This document shows, piece by piece, positions 8,625 through 16,743 of a stretch of 38,804 bases of DNA. Every line of letters starts with the position of its first letter. Position 1 is the stretch's first letter. This DNA is from Acetobacteraceae bacterium. GTDB lineage: Bacteria > Pseudomonadota > Alphaproteobacteria > Acetobacterales > Acetobacteraceae. The position numbers and the translations under genes are program-made. The notes beneath the pieces were generated by a model, which was not told the DNA's origin, searched no databases, and saw nothing but the letters and a program-made list of their open reading frames with translations. The DNA is taken from positions 1 to 38,804 of the forward strand of contig JANXMB010000122.1 in assembly GCA_025354865.1 (NCBI GenBank), in the 5' to 3' direction.

Positions 8625-9713
8625 CTATTCCGGGCTGGGCACGCGCGCGATGCGCGCCGGGTCGATACGAGCCCATACAGATCGATCCGTCTCGTAGATG
8701 GTCGTCGGCGGTGTCGTGACGCGGAGTTTCAGGTCCGATTCCAGCAGGTGCACCACATATTCCCAGTATTCCCCAAGATAAGCCCGCTCGGTCACTTTCC
8801 CCTCGACCCACCAGCCCGGCGCGTCGGAGCGGGCGTCGGCGATCTCGATGGTCTGCGGCCGGACCGAAAAACTGGCCGTCCCGCGCAGGTCCGCCGCATC
8901 GGGGGCCGAGCCCAGCGGCACGGTGAAACCGGGGAAGACAATGCGATCGCCATCGACCCGACCGTCCAAAAAATTGGTCCGACCGATGAACCCCGCCACA
9001 AATCGTGTACGCGGTCTATTATATAGAGAGATCGGGTCGTCCACCTGATCGATCCGGCCCTGATTCATCACCACGATCCGGTCCGACGTCACCATCGCCT
9101 CCGACTGATCGTGCGTCACGTAGACGGTGGTGATGTGGAACCGATCGTGCAGCCGGCGGATTTCGCTACGCATCTCCTCCCGCAGATTGGCATCGAGGTT
9201 GGACAGCGGCTCATCGAGCAGCAGCACCTCCGGCTCGATCACGATCGCCCGCGCCAGGGCGACGCGCTGCTGCTGGCCGCCCGACAGCTCCGCCGGGTAG
9301 CGATCCTCGAGGTGGCGCAGTTGCACCGTGTCCAGGATGCGGTGGACCCGGTCGGCGATCTCGGCGCGGCCCAGTTTGCGCAGTTTCAATCCGAAGGCGA
9401 CATTCTCGCCCACGGTCATGTTCGGCCAGATGGCATAGCTTTGGAAAATCATCGACATCGACCGCTTTTCCGGCGGCACGACGGTCGATGGGTTCGAAAT
9501 CGTATTGCCGTTAATCGCGATGCTGCCTGCGGTCGGCTTCATGAAGCCGGCGATCATCCGCAACGTAGTGGTTTTGCCGCAGCCCGACGGGCCCAGCAGG
9601 GACACGAATTCCCCCTGATGCAGCGCCAGATCGACATCGACGACCGCCGGCACCGGGCCGAAGCTTTTGCCAAGGCCGCGAAGGGACAGTTTGGCGTTTT
9701 GTGCGTGGCTCAT
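8625..9713 (-). CDS. ABC transporter ATP-binding protein, Fe(III)/spermidine-putrescine (FbpC/PotA) type
   Basis: A 362-residue ATPase of the CUT1/PotA/FbpC group. Walker A GPSGCGKT is at 41-48, the Q-loop Gln near 91, the signature LSGGQQQR at 143-150, Walker B LLLDEP at 164-169, and the switch His in VTHDQSEAM. The last 120 residues form the TOBE-type regulatory region (FIGRTNFLDG, SVRPQTIEI). The enzyme hydrolyses ATP on the cytoplasmic face to drive import. Its ATG overlaps the stop of the permease gene by 4 bases (ATGA), so the two are translationally coupled. Gene order on the minus strand is binding protein, fused permease, ATPase, as in fbpABC. Substrate is set by the binding protein; iron(III) is the first guess. 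Confidence 0.9.
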   Translation of the reverse strand: MSHAQNAKLSLRGLGKSFGPVPAVVDVDLALHQGEFVSLLGPSGCGKTTTLRMIAGFMKPTAGSIAINGNTISNPSTVVPPEKRSMSMIFQSYAIWPNMTVGENVAFGLKLRKLGRAEIADRVHRILDTVQLRHLEDRYPAELSGGQQQRVALARAIVIEPEVLLLDEPLSNLDANLREEMRSEIRRLHDRFHITTVYVTHDQSEAMVTSDRIVVMNQGRIDQVDDPISLYNRPRTRFVAGFIGRTNFLDGRVDGDRIVFPGFTVPLGSAPDAADLRGTASFSVRPQTIEIADARSDAPGWWVEGKVTERAYLGEYWEYVVHLLESDLKLRVTTPPTTIYETDRSVWARIDPARIARVPSPE

Positions 9714-11419
9714 TGACGCTCCCGGCGCAGCATGAAATCGCGCCCCAGCAGGGCGGAGGCTAGGCCGACGATCCCAAGGGTCGCAGCCAAAAGCAGGAAA
9801 CCCAAAGCGGCGAGGTGCTCGAAATTGCCCTCCTCGCTCATGTCCATCAGCATCACCGACATAGTGCGGGTTTTCGGTCCATACAGGAACAGCGCGCTGG
9901 ACAATTCGCGCGTGGCCGGAATGAACACCAGCAGCCAGGCGCCGATCAGGCTGCGCTTCATCAGCGGGGCCATGACCTTGCGGATCGCCACCAGACGTCC
10001 GCCGCCCAGGATCCGCACCGCTTCTTCCATTTCCGGATTGATCGATCGGATCGCCGCGTCGGCATTGGCATAGCCGATCGGCAGGAACCGGGTGGCGAAG
10101 GCCAGGATCAAAATGGTCGCGGTGCCGTAAAGCATGAACGGCGGTGGGGCGTAGGCGGCATAGAACGCGATCGCCAGGACAATGCCGGGCACCACGAACG
10201 GCGCCATCGCCAGAAAACTCAGCACCCCCGCGAAGGGCAGCAACCGCCGGCTGACGATGTAGGCGATGGATAAACCGAGCACGATGGCGATGCAGGCGGC
10301 GGCGGCGGCGTAAGTAAAGCTGTTTATGACCGACTGCGCGGCGGTCTCGTGCTGAAATAACAGGTAAGTAAAATTGTGTAATGTCAAATTATCCAAGCTA
10401 AAGCCCCGGCCCCACGCTTTGGCCAAAGCCGCTTGCGATAGCACGATGTAGGGCAGCAGCACCGACAACGACAACACGAACAGGCAATAGATCAGCATGA
10501 CGTAGCGCCAGGGGCCGATCTCCATGACCCGCCGCTCCCCGCCTTTGCCGGTCAGGGCGACGAAGCCGCGCCGGCGCACCAGCCAGCGCTGCAGCACGAA
10601 CAACACCACCGTGATCGCCAGCAACGGAACCGCATACGCCGCAGCCACCTCCGCTCGGATCGGCTGGCTGAAAAATTGCAGCAACTGGGTGGTGACCACG
10701 TTGAAGCGCGCGGGAATGGCGATCAAGGCGGGGGAGCCGAACAGGGCGATCGCTTCGAGGAAGGTGATGATCGCGCCGCCCATGATGGCCGGCAGCACCA
10801 GGGGCAAAGTGACCTTCAACGTGGTGCGGATGACGCCCGCGCCCAGGATATTGGCCGCGTCCTCCATCTCCGACGACACGAGGTCGAGCGCGGCGGAGGT
10901 GAATATGAAGATGTAGGGGAACGAATAGACGGCGATGTTGAATGCGAGGCCTTCGAACGTATAAATGTCGAACAGCCCCTGCTCCGCCCCGGTCAGCCCC
11001 ATCCAGATCCGGTTGAGCCAGCCCGAATTCGGCCCCGCCAGCAGGATCCAGCCGATCGCGCCGAGGTACGGCGGTGTGATGAACGCGCCGAGAACCAGCA
11101 CCCGCACCAGCCCCTTGCACGGCATGTTGGTGCGCGAGACGGCCCAAGCCATCGGCACGGCGAACAGCAGGCACAGCGCCGTGACCGAGAACCCCAGCCG
11201 GATGGAGTTCCACATCGCTATCAGGTAGCGCGGCCGGGAGTATGCGGCGACGTAGTTACGCAGCGTGAACGCGCCGGTGTCGGCATCCTGGAGGCTGGTC
11301 TGGATCAGCTGATAGAGCGGATTGACGACCAGAAAGATCAACGCCGCCGCCAACACGATCCACAAAAAGATCAGCGGGTCGAACGAACGCACCCGCAAAC
11401 TCGGTGTCGCCGGGGTCAT
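9710..11419 (-). CDS. ABC transporter permease, fused two-domain (FbpB type)
   Basis: A 569-residue inner-membrane permease carrying two BPD_transp_1 domains in one chain, about residues 55-270 and 330-555, with roughly 12 hydrophobic segments in all. Each half has an EAA-type loop that docks on the ATPase (EMEDAANILGAGVIRTTLKV in the first, EMEEAVRILGGGRLVAIRKV in the second). The doubled form is typical of FbpB/AfuB iron(III) permeases and some phosphonate and thiamine relatives. ATG 11419 is used, 13 bases after the binding-protein stop; GTG 11431 would add four residues. Neither start has a strong ribosome binding site. The 3' end overlaps the ATPase gene by 4 bases. Confidence 0.9.
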   Translation of the reverse strand: MTPATPSLRVRSFDPLIFLWIVLAAALIFLVVNPLYQLIQTSLQDADTGAFTLRNYVAAYSRPRYLIAMWNSIRLGFSVTALCLLFAVPMAWAVSRTNMPCKGLVRVLVLGAFITPPYLGAIGWILLAGPNSGWLNRIWMGLTGAEQGLFDIYTFEGLAFNIAVYSFPYIFIFTSAALDLVSSEMEDAANILGAGVIRTTLKVTLPLVLPAIMGGAIITFLEAIALFGSPALIAIPARFNVVTTQLLQFFSQPIRAEVAAAYAVPLLAITVVLFVLQRWLVRRRGFVALTGKGGERRVMEIGPWRYVMLIYCLFVLSLSVLLPYIVLSQAALAKAWGRGFSLDNLTLHNFTYLLFQHETAAQSVINSFTYAAAAACIAIVLGLSIAYIVSRRLLPFAGVLSFLAMAPFVVPGIVLAIAFYAAYAPPPFMLYGTATILILAFATRFLPIGYANADAAIRSINPEMEEAVRILGGGRLVAIRKVMAPLMKRSLIGAWLLVFIPATRELSSALFLYGPKTRTMSVMLMDMSEEGNFEHLAALGFLLLAATLGIVGLASALLGRDFMLRRERQ

Positions 11420-11432
11420 GCTGCACCGCACA

Positions 11433-12458
11433 CTATATAAAGGTATCCCGCCACTGTTCGATCGCCTCGGGCACCTGCTTGCCCAGTTCCGCCGTCGTCA
11501 GACGCAGCAACTTCACCTCCGACAGCGGTTTTGCCCCGGCTTTCGGGGGCACTTCGGCCCGCACGGAGTCAATCCGAGCCTCGGCGCAGATTTTGGCGAA
11601 GTCGATGCTCATGAGCCAGTTGGCGAACAGCCGAGCGGCATTGGGATGCGGCGCGTTGGCGAGCACGCCGGAGGGGCCGATGCACAGCACCGCACCGTCC
11701 GAGGGATAGACGACGCCGAGGGGATTGCCCTTGTCCTGCGTTTGCAGGCTGGTTCCCAACGGCCCCAATCCGACCAAACATTCCCCGGCGTTCAATAGCG
11801 TTATAGGGTCGTTACCGGAGCGGCCGATGCGTGGATTGTTTTTTGCCAATTTTTCGAAGTAATCCCACCCGTATAACTTGCGTATGGCGACAGTCCAGAC
11901 GCCGACATAGCCGCTGAAGCCGGGATGGCCGAAGGCGCAACGCCCTTTCCACCTGGGGTCGAGCAGATCGAGCCAGGATTTCGGCGCGTCCTCCGGTTTC
12001 ACCTTCTGGTTGTTGTAAATGATTAACATCAACGTGGACGTGCTGGGATAGTAGAATCCTGGCTCCCCCAGGCCTTGGAAGGCGGGCGCGATGAAGGCCG
12101 CATTGTCCGGGGTGTATTGCGCCAGCGCGTTGCGCTTCATCAGCGCGGGCATGTGGGCAATGTCGGTGGTGCTGAAGACGTCGCATTGCGGCGCGTTGTT
12201 CTTCAAATCCTGCGACAAACGTTCGTATGCGACCTGGCCGGTGGTCCGAATGACCGACACCCTGATGCCAGGGAATTGCTGGGTGAAGGCGCGGCCCATC
12301 GCTTCGGCCGTTTCCGAGTCGACCTGGGCGACGTACCAGGTCAGCGAACCTTCCTTGCGGGCAGCTTCTTCCAACGCCGCCTGCTCGGCCCGCGCGGGAA
12401 AGATCGCGGATGCGGCAAGCGCGGCGGTGAAAATCCGACGGGTCGATAGGATCGTCAT
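11433..12458 (-). CDS. Extracellular solute-binding protein, Fe(III)-type (AfuA/FbpA-like)
   Basis: A 341-residue periplasmic binding protein. It begins with a Sec signal peptide (basic n-region ending in RR, hydrophobic core TAALAASAIF, cleavage after PARA near residue 24). The mature part opens with EGSLTWYVAQVDSE, the first strand of family 1 binding proteins, and closes with the segment APHPNAARLFANWL typical of AfuA/FbpA-type proteins. The ATG at 12458 has a strong GGGAGG site. It is the first gene of the minus-strand importer and diverges from the Opp-type operon across 186 bases. Ferric iron is the usual ligand in this group, but 2-aminoethylphosphonate and other organic ligands also occur, and the Fe-binding tyrosines were not verified. 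Confidence 0.85.
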   Translation of the reverse strand: MTILSTRRIFTAALAASAIFPARAEQAALEEAARKEGSLTWYVAQVDSETAEAMGRAFTQQFPGIRVSVIRTTGQVAYERLSQDLKNNAPQCDVFSTTDIAHMPALMKRNALAQYTPDNAAFIAPAFQGLGEPGFYYPSTSTLMLIIYNNQKVKPEDAPKSWLDLLDPRWKGRCAFGHPGFSGYVGVWTVAIRKLYGWDYFEKLAKNNPRIGRSGNDPITLLNAGECLVGLGPLGTSLQTQDKGNPLGVVYPSDGAVLCIGPSGVLANAPHPNAARLFANWLMSIDFAKICAEARIDSVRAEVPPKAGAKPLSEVKLLRLTTAELGKQVPEAIEQWRDTFI

Positions 12459-12631
12459 GGTGCCTCCCTGTGTTTCGGTTTAAGCGGCCGCGACCGCCTT
12501 GACCAGAGGCTAGGCCTCGCTGCCGATCAGATTAGGGGTTGCAAGGGCGCAATTCCCGGATACCTTGCCGGGGAGCGAAATCGCGACGCTGCCCGCGAAG
12601 GGCAAGGTGTCGAAAAGGGGGAAACACGTGA

Positions 12632-12643
12632 CCGGAATTCCGG
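12632..12643. promoter_or_regulatory. Perfect 12-bp palindrome at the start of the Opp-type operon
   Basis: CCGGAATTCCGG ends one base before the ATG at 12645 and covers the position of the ribosome binding site. It could be an operator or simply a chance palindrome containing an EcoRI site. No second copy was noticed nearby. Confidence 0.25.
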
Positions 12644-12644
12644 C

Positions 12645-13637
12645 ATGCTGATGTACATCGGACGCCGGTTGATAATGGCTGCGGTGACATGCGTCTGCAT
12701 TTCTATTTTGACGTTTGTCATCATCCGACTACCGCCGGGCGACTTCGTCGATGCCTATATCGCCAACCTCGCCTCCACCGGCAGCGCCGTCAGCGCCGAT
12801 CAGGCGGCGGCGATGCGCCACGATTACGGCCTGGACCGCCCCGTTTTCGTGCAATATTTTCTGTGGATCGGCCGCGTGGCGCAAGGCGATTTCGGCGTAT
12901 CGATGATGTGGCGCCGCCCGGTGACCGAGGTGATCGGCGATCGGCTCTGGCTGACGATGGTGGTGTCCTTCGCCGCCCTGTTCCTGACCTGGACGATCGC
13001 GTTGCCGATCGGCATCTATTCCGCCGTCAAGCAATATTCCGTCGGCGATTATATCGCCACCATGCTGGGCTTCATGGGGCTCGCAATCCCGAATTTCCTG
13101 CTTGCCCTGATCCTGATGTATTTCGGCTTCCGCTATCTGGGGCTGAGCGTGGGCGGCCTGTTTTCCGCCGAATTCGCACAACAAAGCTGGAGCATGGCCA
13201 AAGCCTGGGACCTGGCGAAACACGTGCCCCTGCCCGCCTGCGTGCTGGCATTGGCCGGCACCGCGCAATTGATCCGCATCATGCGCGCCAATTTGCTGGA
13301 CGAATTGCGCAAACCCTACGTCGTAACTGCCAAGGCCAAGGGGATCGGCAATTTGCGCGTGATTTTGAAATACCCGGTCAGAGCGGCACTGAACCCATTC
13401 GCAAGCTCCATTGCGTATATATTTCCGTATCTGGTATCCGGTAGCATCATCGTTTCGTTGGTTCTCGGCCTGCCGACGGTCGGCCCGCTGCTGCTGCAAG
13501 CACTGGTGGCGCAGGATATGTTCCTTGCCGGCACGATCGTTTTGTTGCTGGGTATGATGACGGTCGTTGGCACCTTGATATCGGATCTGCTGCTGATGTG
13601 GATCGAACCGCGGTTGCGCCTGACGGGGCGCGCATGA
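12645..13637 (+). CDS. ABC transporter permease, OppB/DppB type
   Basis: A 330-residue inner-membrane permease, the first gene of the plus-strand Opp-type importer. It has the N-terminal RRLIMAAVTCVCISILTFVIIRLPPGDFVD segment (first membrane helix followed by the conserved PPGD turn), a periplasmic loop with YGLDRPVFVQYFLWI, and about five further helices. The coupling loop reads RANLLDELRKPYVVTAKAKGIG, the EAA motif contacted by the ATPases. ATG 12645 and ATG 12651 are both possible; the site upstream is weak (GGAA) and is overlapped by the palindrome at 12632. It overlaps the next permease gene by 4 bases. Confidence 0.92.
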   Translation: MLMYIGRRLIMAAVTCVCISILTFVIIRLPPGDFVDAYIANLASTGSAVSADQAAAMRHDYGLDRPVFVQYFLWIGRVAQGDFGVSMMWRRPVTEVIGDRLWLTMVVSFAALFLTWTIALPIGIYSAVKQYSVGDYIATMLGFMGLAIPNFLLALILMYFGFRYLGLSVGGLFSAEFAQQSWSMAKAWDLAKHVPLPACVLALAGTAQLIRIMRANLLDELRKPYVVTAKAKGIGNLRVILKYPVRAALNPFASSIAYIFPYLVSGSIIVSLVLGLPTVGPLLLQALVAQDMFLAGTIVLLLGMMTVVGTLISDLLLMWIEPRLRLTGRA

Positions 13638-14737
13638 GCGGCTCGCTCGCCGACGAGAGGCTTGCCAGCGCCGGCCAGCTTCGGCTGACATGGTTGCGGT
13701 TCAAACGGCACAAATTGGCGTTTATCAGCCTGTTCGTCATCGCGTTGTTCTATGTTGTGGCAATCTTCGCCGACACCATCGCGATCAACGAACCCCATGC
13801 CACCGATGCCCGCCGCAGCTATATCCCGCCGCAGGGCATCCATCTTTTCGACGAAAGCGGTTTCAATCCGCATGTATTCGGCTTGACCGGCAAGCGCGAC
13901 ATGAAGACGTTCAAGGTCGCCTACGTTCCCGACCCCAACCGCAAACTGACCGTTTCCCTCTTTACCCGCGGCTATAGCTACGATCTGCTCGGCATTATCC
14001 GCACCGATATCCATCTGGTCGGACTGACCACCGCACAGCCCATCGACGGAATATTCCTACTTGGAACCGATCAACTCGGTCGCGACTTATTTTCACGCAT
14101 GATGGTAGCCACCCGCATCTCGCTGTCGATCGGATTGGTGAGCGTGGGACTGAGCCTGATCCTGGGCGTGCTGCTAGGCGGTGTGTCCGGGCTCTACGGC
14201 GGCATGGTGGATACCGCCATCCAACGCGTTATCGAAATCGTCCGCTCCATCCCGACGATCCCCCTGTGGATGGGCATCGCCGCCGCGTTGCCCAATACCT
14301 GGACGGTGGTACAGGTTTATTTCGCCATCACCTTGATCATATCGTTGATCGGGTGGACCGAACTCGCCCGCGTCGTGCGCGGACGCTTCCTGGCCCTGCG
14401 GGAGGAGGATTTCGTTATCGCAGCAGAATTGATCGGCGCCAGCCAACTTCGGATCATGCTGCGGCATATGCTGCCGTCTTTCACCAGCCATGTGATCGCC
14501 GCCGTGTCGCTGGCTTTGCCGGCAATGATCATTAGCGAAACATCGCTATCGTTCTTGGGGTTGGGACTTCGCCCACCCGCAATTTCTTGGGGTATTTTAT
14601 TGCAGGACGCACAAAACGTGCAGGTACTGGCAGGCGCGCCATGGTTGCTATGCGCTGCGATCCCGGTCGTGCTGGCGATCCTGGCTTTCAATTTCCTGGG
14701 CGACGGCCTGCGCGATGCGGCGGATCCCTATGGTTGA
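13634..14737 (+). CDS. ABC transporter permease, OppC/DppC type, with long periplasmic insert
   Basis: A 367-residue permease partner of the preceding gene. After the first membrane helix (FISLFVIALFYVVAIFADTIA) there is a periplasmic insert of about 80 residues, ending in YSYDLLGIIRTDIHLVG, before the family landmark GTDQLGRDLFSRM. The inner domain then shows about five helices and the EAA loop (RGRFLALREEDFVIAAELIGAS). OppC proteins are usually near 300 residues; the insert accounts for the extra length and resembles that of permeases of oligosaccharide-type Opp systems. The ATG at 13634 overlaps the upstream stop as ATGA, which fixes the start. The 3' end overlaps the ATPase gene by 8 bases. 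Confidence 0.92.
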   Translation: MSGSLADERLASAGQLRLTWLRFKRHKLAFISLFVIALFYVVAIFADTIAINEPHATDARRSYIPPQGIHLFDESGFNPHVFGLTGKRDMKTFKVAYVPDPNRKLTVSLFTRGYSYDLLGIIRTDIHLVGLTTAQPIDGIFLLGTDQLGRDLFSRMMVATRISLSIGLVSVGLSLILGVLLGGVSGLYGGMVDTAIQRVIEIVRSIPTIPLWMGIAAALPNTWTVVQVYFAITLIISLIGWTELARVVRGRFLALREEDFVIAAELIGASQLRIMLRHMLPSFTSHVIAAVSLALPAMIISETSLSFLGLGLRPPAISWGILLQDAQNVQVLAGAPWLLCAAIPVVLAILAFNFLGDGLRDAADPYG

Positions 14738-15731
14738 GCGCAGCCTGATCTCCGTCCGGGAACTCGCGGTCGAATTCCGAGCGGATACCGGCACCGTGCG
14801 GGCGTTGGACTCGGTCAGCCTGGATCTACGACCCGGTCGCGTGCTCGGCGTCGTCGGCGAATCCGGCTGCGGCAAAAGCGTGACCGCGCGAGCCATCCTT
14901 CGTATCCTGGATCGTAACGGTACCATCGCCGCCGGCCGCATCCTCATCGATCCGGACACCCCCTCCGAGACCGATCTTGCTCAGATCGATCCCGAAAGCA
15001 AACAAATGCGCAATGTTCGAGGCGCCAGGGTCGGCCTGATTTTCCAAGAGCCGATGTCAGCGCTTTCGATGCAGTATACGATCGGCAACCAATTGATCGA
15101 GGCAATCCGCGCCCATAACGATCCCGGAAAGACCGTTGCTCGGCAGCGCGCCATTCAATTGCTGGGCGACGCCGGAATTCCTCGCCCGGAGACCAGGATC
15201 GACGCTTATCCGTTCCAATTGAGCGGCGGTTTGCGCCAGCGCGTCGGTATCGCTCTGGCTTTGGCCGGCGACCCCGATATTCTGATCGCCGACGAACCGA
15301 CAACCGCGCTGGACGTCACGACCCAGGCACAAATTCTGACGCTGCTGCGCCGCTTGCAAATGGATAAAAATATCGCGCTGATGCTGATCACCCACGACAT
15401 GGGGGTGATCGCGCAAATGGCCGACGACGTCGCAGTTATGTACCTCGGACGTGTGGTGGAATATGCGCCGGTGCACGATGTTTTCCATCGTCCCCAGCAC
15501 CCGTATACGCGGGCATTGTTGCGTTCGGTACCGGATTTGCGGGCGACGCCGCGACAAAGACTCTCGACCATCGGCGGTGCCGTGCCGCAATCCAATGCCA
15601 GACCGACTGGTTGCCCTTTTCATCCCCGCTGCCCCGAGGCCATGCCCGGTCGTTGCGATACCGCCGCCCCCAAACCGGTGCCGCCCGGCGAAGCCGGCGC
15701 ATCCTGCTTTCGCCTGGAGGATGCGGCATGA
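14730..15731 (+). CDS. ABC transporter ATP-binding protein, OppD/DppD type
   Basis: A 333-residue ATPase. Walker A is GESGCGKS, the Q-loop is FQEPMSAL, the signature is LSGGLRQRV, Walker B is ILIADEP and the switch His is in LITHDMGV. The C-terminal oligopeptide-type extension contains four cysteines ([12 protein letters not shown] and a last Cys near the end), the pattern reported to hold an iron-sulfur cluster in DppD/DppF structures. ATG 14730 is preferred over ATG 14715, because it gives the shorter 8-base overlap with the permease gene and a normal N-terminus. The stop overlaps the next start by 4 bases, so the two ATPases are made together and should form a heterodimer. Confidence 0.92.
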   Translation: MVERSLISVRELAVEFRADTGTVRALDSVSLDLRPGRVLGVVGESGCGKSVTARAILRILDRNGTIAAGRILIDPDTPSETDLAQIDPESKQMRNVRGARVGLIFQEPMSALSMQYTIGNQLIEAIRAHNDPGKTVARQRAIQLLGDAGIPRPETRIDAYPFQLSGGLRQRVGIALALAGDPDILIADEPTTALDVTTQAQILTLLRRLQMDKNIALMLITHDMGVIAQMADDVAVMYLGRVVEYAPVHDVFHRPQHPYTRALLRSVPDLRATPRQRLSTIGGAVPQSNARPTGCPFHPRCPEAMPGRCDTAAPKPVPPGEAGASCFRLEDAA

Positions 15732-16726
15732 ACGTGCTGGAAGTCGAAGGACTAACGAAACATTACCCCATTCACGCAGGCTTTCTGCGTAAGGAAGTCG
15801 GACGGGTACGAGCGGCCGACGATGTGAATTTCTCGATCGCACGGGGCGAGACGCTGGCGTTGGTCGGTGAGTCCGGCTGCGGCAAAACCACCGTCGCTCG
15901 CTGCATCTTACGTGCTTTGAAGCCAACCGCCGGGGCCATCCGCTTCTCGATCGAAGAAGGCGAGAGCGTGGACCTCGCCCCGCTGACGCGACGGGCTTTG
16001 CGTCCGTTGCGTAAACATATCCAACTTATTTTCCAGGACCCTTACGCGTCGTTGAACCCCCGTATGATGGTGGGCGATATCGTCGCCGAACCGTTATTGG
16101 TTGCCGGCGTTGCACCTGCGGAACGTCAGGCAAGGGTGATGGAATTGCTCGACCTCGTCGGTTTGCCGGCGGCAGCGAGAACACGGTTTCCGCATGCTTT
16201 TTCCGGTGGCCAACGGCAACGAATCGGCATTGCGAGAGCGCTGGCGTTGCAACCGAAATTGATCGTGGCGGACGAACCTGTTTCGGCATTGGATGTCTCT
16301 GTGCAGGCCCAGATCGTCAATCTTTTACTCGATCTTCAAGACCGCCTCGGCCTTTCGATGCTGTTCGTAGCACACGATTTAGGCGTTGTGCGGCATGTGA
16401 GCGATCGCGTTGCAGTGATGTACGTCGGGCGCATTGTCGAGGTCGCGCCGACCGTATCGTTATATACGACCCCGAAGCATCCATATACGACCGCATTGTT
16501 GGCGGCGGTACCGAAGGCCGATCCGGCGTTGCGGGATGCCACCTTCGCACCCGCCGGCGAGGTTGCCGATCCGGCAAAACCGCCCCCGGGCTGCGCCTTC
16601 CATCCCCGCTGCCCCTTTGCCGTGGATCGCTGCCGGATCGAGCGCCCCGAATTGATCGAAACTGCCCCAGGCCATCTCAGCGCGTGCCATCGCGCGAACG
16701 AGTTGGCGCTGGTCGGCGTAGCCTGA
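15728..16726 (+). CDS. ABC transporter ATP-binding protein, OppF/DppF type
   Basis: A 332-residue ATPase, the partner of the preceding subunit. It starts [14 protein letters not shown] and has the OppF-type [12 protein letters not shown] loop. Walker A is GESGCGKTT, the Q-loop is [10 protein letters not shown], the signature is [10 protein letters not shown], Walker B is LIVADEP and the switch His is in VAHDLGV. The tail again holds four cysteines ([14 protein letters not shown]). The ATG at 15728 overlaps the previous stop as ATGA; the frame is open further upstream but runs inside the OppD-type gene. Seventeen bases separate it from the first binding-protein gene. Confidence 0.93.
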   Translation: MNVLEVEGLTKHYPIHAGFLRKEVGRVRAADDVNFSIARGETLALVGESGCGKTTVARCILRALKPTAGAIRFSIEEGESVDLAPLTRRALRPLRKHIQLIFQDPYASLNPRMMVGDIVAEPLLVAGVAPAERQARVMELLDLVGLPAAARTRFPHAFSGGQRQRIGIARALALQPKLIVADEPVSALDVSVQAQIVNLLLDLQDRLGLSMLFVAHDLGVVRHVSDRVAVMYVGRIVEVAPTVSLYTTPKHPYTTALLAAVPKADPALRDATFAPAGEVADPAKPPPGCAFHPRCPFAVDRCRIERPELIETAPGHLSACHRANELALVGVA

Positions 16727-16743
16727 CGAAAACGGAGAATAAA

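Noticed and set aside
8055-9026. 323-codon plus-strand open frame across the gene-poor region and the ABC ATPase gene
   Set aside because: The right part is antisense to the ATPase and the left part is Arg/Pro-rich without motifs.
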